Part shown: piece after piece, positions 7,361-15,934 of the stretch
Layout: the number at the start of each line of letters is the position of its first letter
Numbering within the stretch: position 1 is the first letter of the stretch
Assembly: GCA_033851545.1 (NCBI GenBank)
Contig: JAWWOO010000040.1
Span: forward strand, 62,001-126,000
Direction of reading: 5' to 3'
Length of the DNA stretch: 64,000 nucleotides
Source: JAWWOL01 sp033851545
Lineage (GTDB): Bacteria; Actinomycetota; Actinomycetes; JAWWOL01
The notes under the pieces: generated by a model
What the model saw: only the letters and a program-made list of their open reading frames with translations
What the model was told of the DNA's origin: nothing
Database searches by the model: none
Program-made: the position numbers and the translations under genes

Positions 7361-7751
7361 CTACGGTCGGAGCAACGTTTTGATGGCGCGCCGCTCGTCC
7401 ATGGCCGTGCCGCAGAAAATGGCGGACCGGAGCGGGACCGCCGCGCAGGGCGTCGGCCTGCGCGCCGTTGGCACCGACGAACTCGCCGCGCTGGCACGAG
7501 GTTTGCCATCCGGCGAGGCAGTGCGGGCAGGTGCCGTCGGCGCCGACTTCCTCGACGATGCCGCAGTACTCATGGCCCATCGGGGTCGGGCCGCCGGCCG
7601 CAGGGTTGATGCCGCGGTAGTCGCACAGGTCCGACCCGCACACACAGGTCGCCGACATGCGGATGATCGCGTCGGTCGGGTCGATGATCTTCGGGTAGTC
7701 CCGCTCGTCGAATTGGACATCGCCGGGGGCGTGCAGAACTGCTCCTCTCAT
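7361..7751 (-). pseudogene. Zinc-dependent alcohol dehydrogenase (MDR) gene with internal deletions
   Basis: From ATG 7751 the frame reads MRGAVLHAPGDVQFDERDYP and continues through CVCGSDLCDYRG and MGHEYCGIVEEVG, a normal zinc-ADH start. Then GADGTCPHCLAGWQTSC joins segments that are normally separated by about 20-25 residues. After EFVGANGAQADALR the frame is lost, and a shifted frame ends with AMDERRAIKTLLRP and TAG at 7361-7363, the typical last residues of the same family. The whole cofactor domain is therefore missing. About 390 bp remain of a gene that is normally near 1.1 kb. The product cannot be an active dehydrogenase. Confidence 0.8.
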
Positions 7752-7890
7752 TGGGCATTCCGATCGATGCGGTGGTTGGGCGAGAGCGTGGACGGCGGGC
7801 GCGGGTGACGTCGACTCGTCACTTCTGGTTGCTGCCGCCGGTGCAGGTGTAGGTCTGCACCCACCCACCGGGGTTCTGCTGATCATCGTC

Positions 7891-10566
7891 CTAACGCGTG
7901 AACGACGCGCCCATGCGGATGTCGGCGGAGGAGGCACCGACGTGGACGTGGTACTGCCCTGGTGACGTCTTCCAGGTCTGGCTTGCGGGGTCGAACCAGC
8001 CGAGCGGGTGGGTCCCGTCCGTCGGGTCGATCGTGACGGTGGCCTGCTTGGTCTGCCCCGGCGTGAGGGTCACTCGCGTGAAGCCGACCAGCCGGCGCGG
8101 CTCACCTGTGCTGTACGGGAGACCGAGGTAGACCTGAGCCACTTCTGAGCCGCGTACGGCACCGGTGTTCGTCACGTTGAACGTCACGGTGATCTTGCCG
8201 TTCGCGGTCTGGCTCACGTGGAGTCCCGAGTAGGCATAGGTCGTGTACGACAGCCCGTAGCCGAAGGGGAACAGCGGCGTGATGCCGGCGCTCTGGTAAC
8301 CCTTGTAGCCGACCTTGAGGCCCTCGCTGTAGTTGACGTCGAGGTTGGTCGAGCCTGCCCACGGGCTAGTGATGCCTGGGGGCGTTGCGGTCTCGCTGCG
8401 GGGGTAGGTGATCGGCAGCTTGCCGGTCGGGTTGACCCTGCCCCACAGGACCTCGGCCACTGCTGTTCCCACTGCCTGGCCGCCGAAGTAGCTCTCGACG
8501 ACTGAGGGCACGGAGGAGAGCCACGGCATGGTGACGGGTCCGGAGTTGGCCAGCACCACGATGGTGCGCGGGTTGGCCGCGCGCACCGCCGCGATCAGCT
8601 GGTCCTGGCTCTGCGGCAGCTTGAGCGAGACCCGGTCCCGCTGCTCTCCCTCGTACGTGCGCGCGTAGACGATCGCGACGTCTGTCTTGGCCGCAGCGGC
8701 GGCGGCTGCCTTGATTGCGGGTGAGAGTGCCCCGGTAGGGGCCTTCCACTGCAGCAGCAGGGTTCCCGGCTCGAGGCTGTCGAAGGGGTGGTTGGCCTGG
8801 TAGGTGATGTGGACGGCGTACCGGCTGCCGGCGACGAGGTCGACGGCGGCCGAGGTGCCGCTGGCCAACCTCGCGTCCGCGCCGGTCATCGTGATGAGCG
8901 ACTGCCCGGCGAGGGACATGGTGGCGTCACCGAAGCCGCTCAGGTTGAACGTGTAGTCGCCGGTGGCCGGAGCCGTGAGGGCTCCGTCGTAGACCACCGA
9001 CTGCTGCTCCGCGGGGCCGTTGACCGGAGGTGTCGGGACCTGCGACGTCTGCCCCGCCCAGGAGCCGAACGTGCTGAGGAAGCCGGCGTCGTAGGTGACC
9101 TGGTTCTCGACCCGCTGGACCGCAGGGGCACCCTGGAACGTCGTGTTGTGCCAGTAGTAGGCCTGCAGACCGTGGCCGGAGCCGCTCGTCGGCGACAGCA
9201 CAGAGGAAGGCACCGCGGTCATGTCCGGACGCTCGAGCATGTTGGCCGCGTTGACCGGGTCGTTGCCGGGCACCCAGTTGACCGACGCATAGGGCTTCGC
9301 CGCCTCGGTGATGCCCTGGAGCACGGAGGTGGTCTGGGTCGGGCTGACCCACGGGGCCCCGCTGGGCGAGGCGAGGATGTTCGCGTCGGCGCCGATCAGG
9401 GTGATCGACTTGGTGGCGCCGGTGAGCGGGAGGGTCTTGCTGCCGTTCTTGAGCAACGTGATGGCTTTCTCCTCCGTGGCCAGCGCGACGGCGTTGTGGG
9501 CCTCGACCGGGATCGGCGACGGCGTGTACGCGTTGTCGAAGAGCCCGATCCGAAACATCGTGGTGAGGATGCGCAGCACGGACTCGTTCACTTGGGAGAT
9601 CGGTGCCGTCCCGTTCTGGACCGCGGCCAGCAACGCGCCGTCGTACACCGTGGTCGTGCCGGTCTCCATGTCGGTTCCGGCGGCAAGGCCCTTCAACGTG
9701 TCGTGGATGGCTCCGAAGTCTGTCAGGACGAACCCGGTGAAGCCGATCCTGCCCTTCAGCACGTTGCGCAAGGTGAATGCGTTATCGCAGGAGTACTCGC
9801 CGTTGATCTTGTTGAACGAGCACATCACCGAGCCAACGTTCGCCTGCTTGACGACAGCCTCGAAGGCGAGGGTGTAGACCTCACGCAGGGTGCGCTCGTC
9901 GACGATGTCGTTCTGGCCGTTGCCGCGGTTGGTCTCCTGGTTGTAGGCGGCGTAGTGCTTGAGGTCGGCGATCACGTTCTTCGACTGCACCACCTGCGTG
10001 TACGCGCTGGTGATGTCCGCGTTGAGGATCGGGTCTTCGCTCTCCGTCTCGTCGATCCTGCCCCACCACGGCAACCGCTGGATGTCGGCGTCCGGGCCGA
10101 GCAGGACGTTCTGCCCGGTCTCCCGCGTCTCGTCAGCGACCACGCCGGCGTACGCCCGCGTCGCCAGCAGCGACCAGGTGGCCGCGAGCGCCTGCGGCGA
10201 GGGCATCGCGGTCGCGTGCTCGCCCGTGCCGACCAGGGACCAGCCGCGCGGGGCGACGCCGGCGCTGGCGTCGGCCATCTTCAGGGCCGGAATCCCCAGC
10301 CGGACGATGGGCGCGTTGTAGTACGCGTACGGCGCCTCACCCTGGTTGCCCGTCATCAGGTCGACCTTCTCGGCCAGGGTCATCTGCTCGAAGACCAGCT
10401 GCGCCCGAGCCTCCGGTGAGAGGCCTGCGTCGAGCCAAGCCCGGGCCTGAGCCGCCGGTAACGAGGCATGGACCGTTGCCGCTGCCGGCGCCGTCAGGGC
10501 TGCCAGGCTGAGGACGGCCAACCCTGCCGTGAAGCGTGTGGATGCTCTACGCCGTCGTACGAACAT
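7891..10566 (-). CDS. Secreted glycoside hydrolase family 3 beta-glucosidase with PA14 domain
   Basis: An 891-residue exported enzyme. The signal peptide spans residues 1 to about 33 (MFVRRRR, then a hydrophobic stretch ending TAPAAATVHA). The GH3 N-terminal barrel follows, with DLKHYAAYNQE and the nucleophile Asp283 in FVLTDFGAIHD. The second GH3 domain contains a PA14 insertion at about 455-600 (GLQAYYWHNTTF to LLLQWKAPTG). A fibronectin-III-like domain is near the end (FNVTNTGAVRGSEVAQVYLG). It should release glucose or similar sugars from beta-glucosides outside the cell. The start has GGAAGGAG. The divergent ROK regulator 236 bp away is the likely sugar-responsive controller. Confidence 0.95.
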   Translation of the reverse strand: MFVRRRRASTRFTAGLAVLSLAALTAPAAATVHASLPAAQARAWLDAGLSPEARAQLVFEQMTLAEKVDLMTGNQGEAPYAYYNAPIVRLGIPALKMADASAGVAPRGWSLVGTGEHATAMPSPQALAATWSLLATRAYAGVVADETRETGQNVLLGPDADIQRLPWWGRIDETESEDPILNADITSAYTQVVQSKNVIADLKHYAAYNQETNRGNGQNDIVDERTLREVYTLAFEAVVKQANVGSVMCSFNKINGEYSCDNAFTLRNVLKGRIGFTGFVLTDFGAIHDTLKGLAAGTDMETGTTTVYDGALLAAVQNGTAPISQVNESVLRILTTMFRIGLFDNAYTPSPIPVEAHNAVALATEEKAITLLKNGSKTLPLTGATKSITLIGADANILASPSGAPWVSPTQTTSVLQGITEAAKPYASVNWVPGNDPVNAANMLERPDMTAVPSSVLSPTSGSGHGLQAYYWHNTTFQGAPAVQRVENQVTYDAGFLSTFGSWAGQTSQVPTPPVNGPAEQQSVVYDGALTAPATGDYTFNLSGFGDATMSLAGQSLITMTGADARLASGTSAAVDLVAGSRYAVHITYQANHPFDSLEPGTLLLQWKAPTGALSPAIKAAAAAAAKTDVAIVYARTYEGEQRDRVSLKLPQSQDQLIAAVRAANPRTIVVLANSGPVTMPWLSSVPSVVESYFGGQAVGTAVAEVLWGRVNPTGKLPITYPRSETATPPGITSPWAGSTNLDVNYSEGLKVGYKGYQSAGITPLFPFGYGLSYTTYAYSGLHVSQTANGKITVTFNVTNTGAVRGSEVAQVYLGLPYSTGEPRRLVGFTRVTLTPGQTKQATVTIDPTDGTHPLGWFDPASQTWKTSPGQYHVHVGASSADIRMGASFTR

Positions 10567-10801
10567 CGCCCGCTCCTTCCTGTTGTGGGATGTCTCAGCA
10601 AGTCACGACCGACTGGCCCCTACAAGGGGGTGAAAAGGACGGATTTCGGTCTATTGGTCCCGCTCCGCAACGATGCGCTTACTGCCTGCAGCGGCTCCTT
10701 GGGCGGCTCCGGACACGGATGACAGCGGCGCTTTCGGGTAGGGGGTGCAGACAGCCAGCACGCTCGACGGCGGCAGCGGTCAGGCAAGGGTTCGATGCGA
10801 C

Positions 10802-11998
10802 ATGACGACGGCACCAGGGAAGCGCAGCGCTACCACCGCTAACAGTCCGGCGGATCGGCTCATCCTCGCCGCCCTTCGTGCTCACGGTCCCAGCACCAGG
10901 GCGGAGATAGCCAGCCTGGCCGACTTGTCCAAGTCGACGGTCAACGAGCACGTGCATTTCCTCATCCGGCGCAACGAGGTGGTGGTAAGGCCTCCGGCCC
11001 TTTCTGGCAACCGCGGCCGCCCCGCCATGGTTGTAGAACTGCGTGACGAGGATGGCCTTACCCTGGCCCTGCTTTTGAGCCACGGCGAGGGCGTAAGTCA
11101 AGGACCCGTTCAGTGCGCGGTGATCACCCCTGCGCGCGCAGTCGCTTCCTTCCACGTACTCGCGTGCGGCAGCCGACCAGTCCAGCGTGGCATCAAGGAG
11201 CTACAGAGGATGCTCGCGAAGGAGGGACTGAGCGAGAGCCCTGTGAGCAGTGCCGTGCTGGGCGTACCACTACCGCTCGAACTGTCCCACGCTGCGCGCC
11301 CAGAGCCCGTAGGCCCGCAGAACCAGGTTATCGCCGGCATGGCGCACCTCCTCGGGTCACGCCCACAGGACGCGATGACCCGAGCGTTCGGTGTGCCGGC
11401 GAGACTGGGCAATGATGCAGATCTGGCCGCCCTGGGCGAAGCGACGCGGGGAGCCGGTGTGGGGGTGGCCGACCTTGCGTACATCAAGTGCCTCAGCGGC
11501 ATCGGTGTCGGCGTCGTCCGCCGCGGTCAACTACTCACCGGTGGTCATGTGACTGCGGGCGAGACCGAGCACGTTCAGGTTGATGGCGGCGTGGCCTGCG
11601 TGTGTGGTGCCCCGAGCTGCAGTGGTGGAGGAACGCCCAGGGCACTCTGGGCGCAGCTGCACGAGTGGGGGGCTCAGTCGAGCTCCATGGCGGAGCTGCT
11701 TGAAGCCACCGCAGCCGACGATCCGCCAACCTTGGAGGCGCTCAGACGGTATGGGAAAGCGCTAGGTCGCCGCCTGGCCAACATTCACCTGGTCTTTCAG
11801 CCTTCGCTGCTTGTTCTCGAGGCTGGACTTGGTGCCGCCTACGCGCCTTTGGCGACGGGGCTGTTGGAGGGGGTCGGATTGGATGTCCCGTCCTGGGCGC
11901 GCGTAGCCGTCCGGGTGGCGGAGGCGAAAGGTCTACCGTCGCCGGAAGTGTGCGGTGCCGCCGCTGCGGCCGGTGTCGAGTTGTGGAGTGCGGTCTGA
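10802..11998 (+). CDS. ROK-family transcriptional regulator
   Basis: A 398-residue protein starting at MTTAPGKRSATTANSPADRL. An N-terminal winged HTH (ILAALRAHGPSTRAEIASLA, DLSKSTVNEHVHFLIRRNEV) is followed by a ROK sugar-binding fold with LGNDADLAALGEATRGAGVG. The zinc motif reads CVCGAPSCSGGG, a loose version of CxCGxxGCxE. ROK regulators such as NagC and XylR sense sugars or sugar phosphates. The divergent arrangement with the GH3 gene suggests local control of glucoside use. A short CCCCT-ACA-AGGGG hairpin at 10617-10629 and no clear LacI-like palindrome are seen between them. An ORF extension to 10745 lacks a convincing start. Confidence 0.9.
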   Translation: MTTAPGKRSATTANSPADRLILAALRAHGPSTRAEIASLADLSKSTVNEHVHFLIRRNEVVVRPPALSGNRGRPAMVVELRDEDGLTLALLLSHGEGVSQGPVQCAVITPARAVASFHVLACGSRPVQRGIKELQRMLAKEGLSESPVSSAVLGVPLPLELSHAARPEPVGPQNQVIAGMAHLLGSRPQDAMTRAFGVPARLGNDADLAALGEATRGAGVGVADLAYIKCLSGIGVGVVRRGQLLTGGHVTAGETEHVQVDGGVACVCGAPSCSGGGTPRALWAQLHEWGAQSSSMAELLEATAADDPPTLEALRRYGKALGRRLANIHLVFQPSLLVLEAGLGAAYAPLATGLLEGVGLDVPSWARVAVRVAEAKGLPSPEVCGAAAAAGVELWSAV

Positions 11999-12071
11999 CG
12001 GACTTCGCCGGCATCACGTCAGCGCTGCACGCAGGCGTTGTTGACGCTTGCAGGGGCGTGCCGTGTAGGGC

Positions 12072-12971
12072 TCAGCAGGACGGGGCCTGGAAGTAGTGGC
12101 CTTCCTCAAGATCCTCAAGCAGACCCTGGTGCACGGGCTGCCAACCGAGCAGTTGGCTCGTCAGTTCGTGGGAGGCGGGCGCGTCGGCACCGAAGAACGG
12201 CGCCATCCATCCGAAGTGCTTTCCTGCCTGCTCGGGGTCCATCGGGGCCACGCGTAGGCCGAGCCCGCGACCGATCGCCTCGGCGATCTGACGGGTGGGC
12301 AGACCGTCTTCTGCGACGGCGTGCAGAACCGAGCCGGCAGGGGCGACGTCGACGGCGAGGCGGATGAGCCGAGCGGCGTCGAGACGGTGCACTGCGGGCC
12401 AGCGGTTCTCGCCGTCACCGATGTAGGCCGACACGCCCTTGTCGCGGGCGATACCGACGAGGGTCGCCACGAACCCGTGGTCGCCGTCACCGTGCACGGT
12501 TGGTGCGAAGCGCACGACGCCTGACCGCACGCCCCTGTCGGCGAGGGCGAGGGCACGCTGTGCGCTGACGACCCTCGGGTGGATGCTCGGATCAGGGTGA
12601 TCCTGCTCGGTACCGACTCGGCCGGGGGCCAGGCCGAGCGTGCCCGAGGCGATGAAAAGGAACCCCCGGGTGCGCTCAAGAGCCGCACCCAGTGCCTCGA
12701 TGGCCTGCAGGTCGGTCTTGGCCGCCTGCTCCATCTGCGAGAAGTCGTGGTTGTAGGCGAGATGGACCACGCCGTCACAGCTGCTGGCGCCGGACAGCAG
12801 GCTGTCGAGGTCGTCGATACTTCCGCGGGACACGTCGGCACCTAGAGCTGCGACCGCAGAGGCAGCGGCGTCCGAGCGGGCCAGGCCGACCACCTGGTGC
12901 CCGGCCGCAAGGAGCTCTTCGACGGTTGCCGAGCCGATCCAGCCTGAGGCTCCGGTAACGAAAACGCGCAT
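12072..12971 (-). CDS. NAD(P)-dependent epimerase/dehydratase-like (extended SDR) protein
   Basis: A 299-residue protein beginning MRVFVTGASGWIGSATVEEL, with the TGxxGxxG dinucleotide motif, then GVVHLAYNHDF and SGVVRFAPTVHGDGDHGFVA. The active-site Tyr-x3-Lys of classical epimerases is not seen (the region reads PRVVSAQRALALADRG), as in related atypical nucleoside-sugar-like reductases. A GGAGG ribosome site precedes ATG 12971. It is divergent from a TetR gene and separated by a perfect palindrome at 12986-13010, so the TetR protein very likely represses it. The substrate is unknown. Confidence 0.88.
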   Translation of the reverse strand: MRVFVTGASGWIGSATVEELLAAGHQVVGLARSDAAASAVAALGADVSRGSIDDLDSLLSGASSCDGVVHLAYNHDFSQMEQAAKTDLQAIEALGAALERTRGFLFIASGTLGLAPGRVGTEQDHPDPSIHPRVVSAQRALALADRGVRSGVVRFAPTVHGDGDHGFVATLVGIARDKGVSAYIGDGENRWPAVHRLDAARLIRLAVDVAPAGSVLHAVAEDGLPTRQIAEAIGRGLGLRVAPMDPEQAGKHFGWMAPFFGADAPASHELTSQLLGWQPVHQGLLEDLEEGHYFQAPSC

Positions 12972-12985
12972 GGGTCCTCCAGCGA

Positions 12986-13010
12986 GGTGATGTCACTCAA
13001 TGACATCACC
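12986..13010. promoter_or_regulatory. Palindromic operator between epimerase-like gene and TetR gene
   Basis: GGTGATGTCA-CTCAA-TGACATCACC is a perfect 10-bp inverted repeat with a 5-base spacer, 14 bp upstream of the epimerase start. A further half-site, GATGTCAC, follows at 13021-13028. The position between divergent genes fits the site of the TetR protein encoded at 13055. Confidence 0.8.
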
Positions 13011-13054
13011 GTACCAGACTGATGTCACACCGTGCCATCGCCTAGGATGGCGGC

Positions 13055-13621
13055 ATGGGTCGATGGGAGCCGGACGCCAGCGCCCGACTTCGCCAAGCGG
13101 CGATGGAGCTGTTCGTCCAACAGGGGTTCGAACAAACGACGGTCGCCGACATCGCCCGAGCAGCGGGCCTTACCTCGCGCACGTTCTTCCGCTACTTCGC
13201 CGACAAGCGCGAGGTGCTGTTCGGTGGCGCGACCGCTCTGGAAAACCACCTGGTGGAAGCACTGGCTGACGCACCGGGGACAGCGTCGCCGATGGAGGCC
13301 ATCGCCGTGGCGTTGGATTCCGCTGCGGAGGTGCTCACGGACCGCCATTGGTCAGCCCAACGTCAGTCCGTGATCGCAGCGAACGCTGAGTTGCGCGAAC
13401 GGGAACTGATCAAGATGGCGTCGCTGTCAGAAGCACTGGCCCACGGCCTGCTGCAGCGCGACATCGCTGACGCTGAAGCCCGGCTCGCAGCCGAAGCCGG
13501 CGTCGCCGTCTTCAGGGTGGCTTTCGAGCGCTGGGTTGCCCAGGCCGGCAACCAGGGCCTCTCCGACGTCCTCCGGGAGTCGTTCGCCCAACTGAGAGCT
13601 CTTGCGGCCGAACCCAACTGA
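13055..13621 (+). CDS. TetR-family transcriptional regulator
   Basis: A 188-residue regulator. The HTH covers residues about 8-55 (ARLRQAAMELFVQQGFEQTT, VADIARAAGLTSRTFFRYFA, DKREVLFGG) and is followed by a helical effector domain with ERWVAQAG. The RTFFRYFADK signature is typical of actinobacterial TetR repressors. It is divergent from the epimerase-like gene, with the perfect palindrome in between, so it probably represses that gene and itself. The ATG at 13055 has AGGA nine bases upstream. The ligand is unknown. Confidence 0.92.
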   Translation: MGRWEPDASARLRQAAMELFVQQGFEQTTVADIARAAGLTSRTFFRYFADKREVLFGGATALENHLVEALADAPGTASPMEAIAVALDSAAEVLTDRHWSAQRQSVIAANAELRERELIKMASLSEALAHGLLQRDIADAEARLAAEAGVAVFRVAFERWVAQAGNQGLSDVLRESFAQLRALAAEPN

Positions 13622-13628
13622 CGTCGCT

Positions 13629-14144
13629 CTAGGCGCCGCTGGAGGTCGTCGTGCCGGGGACCGATGACCTCCTGTTGTTGCCCTGCGGCAGGTTCTTGGT
13701 CTCGTCGCCGGCGTGTAGCTTGTCGATCTGCTTGCTGTTCGAGCTGTCGACGCTGAAGGTGACCGCGTCGCCTACGGCCAGTGCCGATAGCGTCGCCTCG
13801 CCGTTCTTGTCGATGTCACTGCTGCTGGTGACGGTGTACGCGGTGGTCGCCGTCGAGGTCTTGATCGTGACGCTGGTCGTCCCGACGGCGCTGACCGTGC
13901 CGGACAGGCTCAGGGCGCCGCCCCTGCCGCCGCCGTGGTGTTCTTGGGCCTCGGGGACGCCGTCCGCGCCGTTGTCCCCGGGGTGGGGGTCCACGGCGGT
14001 CGAGCTGCTGGAGCTGCCGGAAGGAGTGCTGGGGGAGGGGGTCGAGGTTGCCGCCTGGGCTCCAATGGTGGTGGCGAGTACGGCGCCGGCGACGAGGCCT
14101 CCGGCGCCGAGGGAGATCTTGGTTAGTCGTGGACTGATGTCCAT
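13629..14144 (-). CDS. Secreted protein with Ser/Thr-Pro linker and DUF5666-like beta domain
   Basis: A 171-residue exported protein. Residues 1 to about 32 form a signal peptide (LGAGGLVAGAVLATTIGAQA). A low-complexity Ser/Thr/Pro linker and a His/Gly-rich stretch (QEHHGGGRGG) follow. Residues about 77-145 form a beta-rich unit, LSLSGTVSAVGTTSVTIKTS to DAVTFSVDSSNSKQI, with the SGTVSAV...TVTI pattern of small OB/DUF5666-like domains. The tail is disordered. The function is unknown; surface or envelope binding is possible. It converges with the TetR gene, leaving only 7 bases between stops. Confidence 0.7.
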   Translation of the reverse strand: MDISPRLTKISLGAGGLVAGAVLATTIGAQAATSTPSPSTPSGSSSSSTAVDPHPGDNGADGVPEAQEHHGGGRGGALSLSGTVSAVGTTSVTIKTSTATTAYTVTSSSDIDKNGEATLSALAVGDAVTFSVDSSNSKQIDKLHAGDETKNLPQGNNRRSSVPGTTTSSGA

Positions 14145-14232
14145 TGCGTTTCTCCAGACCTGAGAGCTGGCGGCAAGAACTTGCCGGCTCCACGACGGTG
14201 CATTCGTCGCCTATGCCGAGGCTGGCAGCAAC

Positions 14233-14364
14233 CTAGGGACCCGCTTTGAATCCGACGGGTGAGCCACCAACAGCACCAGCCTCGGCGAACGCGCGGGCGA
14301 TCCCACGCCCCAAGCCCCGGCTAGCGCCGATGACGACAGTGGTTCTCCCCGACAAGTCGCTCAT
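14233..14364 (-). pseudogene. Truncated short-chain dehydrogenase (N-terminal stub)
   Basis: ATG 14364 opens MSDLSGRTTVVIGASRGLGR followed by GIARAFAEAGA, a clear SDR Rossmann start. The frame ends at TAG after 43 codons with an unrelated tail (VGGSPVGFKAGP). The NNAG motif and the YxxxK site are missing, and no later SDR sequence is seen before the secreted-protein gene. It lies 31 bp after the DUF899 gene and may have been its operon partner before truncation. Confidence 0.7.
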
Positions 14365-14395
14365 TGTCGTCCTCGTCCATTGCAGGCACAGGGTT

Positions 14396-15163
14396 TCACT
14401 CGCTGTCGTACTCGTCGTGGCGGCGCCACCAGAGGCCAGTCTCGTTGCGACCGAGCGGCGCGCGGTCCAGCCACGCGTACATGCCCCAGACGCCGTCCAA
14501 CCCGCGCTCGTACGACGAGTAGGTGTGATAGACGACGCCATCCTCGAGCACGAACGCGCTCAGGCCGGGCCCCTGTTGCCGGTAGGTCGGCCAGTCCGTT
14601 CCGACGCTCGACGCGATCTGGGTGAGGAAGGGAATCTCCTCGCCGGTGTCCGACGGCCGCACGTCCATCGAGCGGAAGTTGTACTCAACGGATCCCGACT
14701 GCCACTCCTCCTTGCTGTGCGTCACCCGGAAGTCGTAGTTGAAGTCGCTCTCGGCCGAGGACGCCCAGGGGAAGCTCCAGCCCATCCGCTGCTTGTACGC
14801 CTGCAGCTTCGCGAGCGGACCCTGCGAAACCGCGCAGAGCGTGACGTCGTGATTGGCGAGATGGACGACGGAGCCGTTGAAGCCGTCGGCGATTGCGGAG
14901 CAGGACGGACATCCTGCCTGGTAGTCAGGCCCGAACATGAAGTGGTAGATGAGGAGCTGCGAGCGCCCGCTGAAGATATCGGCGAGGGACGCTGTGCCCT
15001 CGTCGGTGTCGAAGCGGTAGTCCTTGTCGATGGGAACCCAGGGCAGTTCCTGCCGCCACCGCGCGATTTCGTCGCCACGTCGGGTATGTGCCTTCTCGGC
15101 CTCGAGCAGCTCCAGCCGCGCTGCAAGCCACTCTTCACGGGTGCCGGTCTTGTGATCGCTCAT
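14396..15163 (-). CDS. DUF899 family thioredoxin-like protein
   Basis: A 255-residue DUF899 protein. Visible landmarks are the N-terminal REEWLAARLELLEAEKAHTR, the LIYHFMFGPDYQAGCPSCSA core with a CPSC pair where thioredoxins have CxxC, FNGSVVHLANHDVTLCAVSQ, and the C-terminal VYHTYSSYERGLD. The family has a thioredoxin-like fold; its reaction is not established, although the CxxC-like pair suggests redox chemistry. Its ribosome site AAGGAG precedes ATG 15163. It is followed by the SDR stub and preceded by DUF2182, on the same strand. Confidence 0.9.
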   Translation of the reverse strand: MSDHKTGTREEWLAARLELLEAEKAHTRRGDEIARWRQELPWVPIDKDYRFDTDEGTASLADIFSGRSQLLIYHFMFGPDYQAGCPSCSAIADGFNGSVVHLANHDVTLCAVSQGPLAKLQAYKQRMGWSFPWASSAESDFNYDFRVTHSKEEWQSGSVEYNFRSMDVRPSDTGEEIPFLTQIASSVGTDWPTYRQQGPGLSAFVLEDGVVYHTYSSYERGLDGVWGMYAWLDRAPLGRNETGLWWRRHDEYDSE

Positions 15164-15226
15164 TTCGTTTCTCTCCTTCTTGTCGTGACAACAGCGTGGG
15201 CGCGGTCCGGCCTCACTGAGGACGTC

Positions 15227-15934
15227 TCACATGGGTGGGGTGAGTCCCGGAACCGACGAGGGTGCGGTGATGATCAAGATGCCAAGCCCGACTATCGCCA
15301 GCGCCAGCGGCATATCGACGGTGGTCTTCGGCGGCAGGAGCTTCTGGGCGAGGACGAGGACAGCGATCACGGACATCCAGGCGACGCTCATGACGCTCAG
15401 CGCCACCAGGATCAGCATCAGTCCGATGGTCGAACCGACGCAGTAAAGCCCGAACTGCAATCCGGAGCGGACGCTCTCCGCGCAGCGCCGACGGCAGTGC
15501 TGCTTGAGTGGCATGAACTCGTAGACACCTGCCGCGATCGCAATCGCACCGGCGACGACCGACCCGTGCGGCCGGTACAACGCATAGACAGCGACGCCCA
15601 CGAGGGTCCAGACGGCAAGATAGGAGCCGACGAATAGCGGTACGGCGAGCACACCACCGTCGGCATGAGCGCGTCTCCAGACTGCCGGAACCGCGCCCGG
15701 CAGCATCATCGCCGCCATCATCGACACCCACAGGGCGACAAAGAACGGGAACGAACCGAGCCGGGTCGCAACGCCCATGTCCATGCCGTTCATCTGCCGG
15801 ATGGCGACGACCCAGGATGCGGCGGCGAGCCCGAGCGTCGCGGTCAGCGCGGCCGCCGGAGCGGCTGTCCTGGGTGTGGTCATCGCGACTGAGGGCGACT
15901 GGCGGGGGAGCAGTTCATTGTCCAACTTGCTCAT
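15227..15934 (-). CDS. DUF2182 integral membrane protein
   Basis: A 235-residue membrane protein with about six hydrophobic segments (for example LTATLGLAAASWVVAIRQM, FFVALWVSMMAAMMLPGAVP, VPLFVGSYLAVWTLVGVAVY, IGLMLILVALSVMSVAWMSV, LALAIVGLGILIITA). The conserved Met-rich motif MMAAMMLP, the upstream MNGMDMG and the Cys/His region LKQHCRRRCAES are typical of DUF2182, annotated as predicted metal-binding membrane proteins. The start overlaps the end of the SRPBCC gene by 20 bases, so the genes are translationally coupled. DUF2182 and SRPBCC or DUF899 genes are often neighbours; the role is unproven. Confidence 0.88.
   Translation of the reverse strand: MSKLDNELLPRQSPSVAMTTPRTAAPAAALTATLGLAAASWVVAIRQMNGMDMGVATRLGSFPFFVALWVSMMAAMMLPGAVPAVWRRAHADGGVLAVPLFVGSYLAVWTLVGVAVYALYRPHGSVVAGAIAIAAGVYEFMPLKQHCRRRCAESVRSGLQFGLYCVGSTIGLMLILVALSVMSVAWMSVIAVLVLAQKLLPPKTTVDMPLALAIVGLGILIITAPSSVPGLTPPM

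Noticed and set aside
8788..10419. 543-codon open frame antisense to the GH3 gene
   Set aside because: It is Arg/Gly/Val-rich shadow coding typical of high-GC DNA, without any family motif, and lies wholly within a strongly supported gene.
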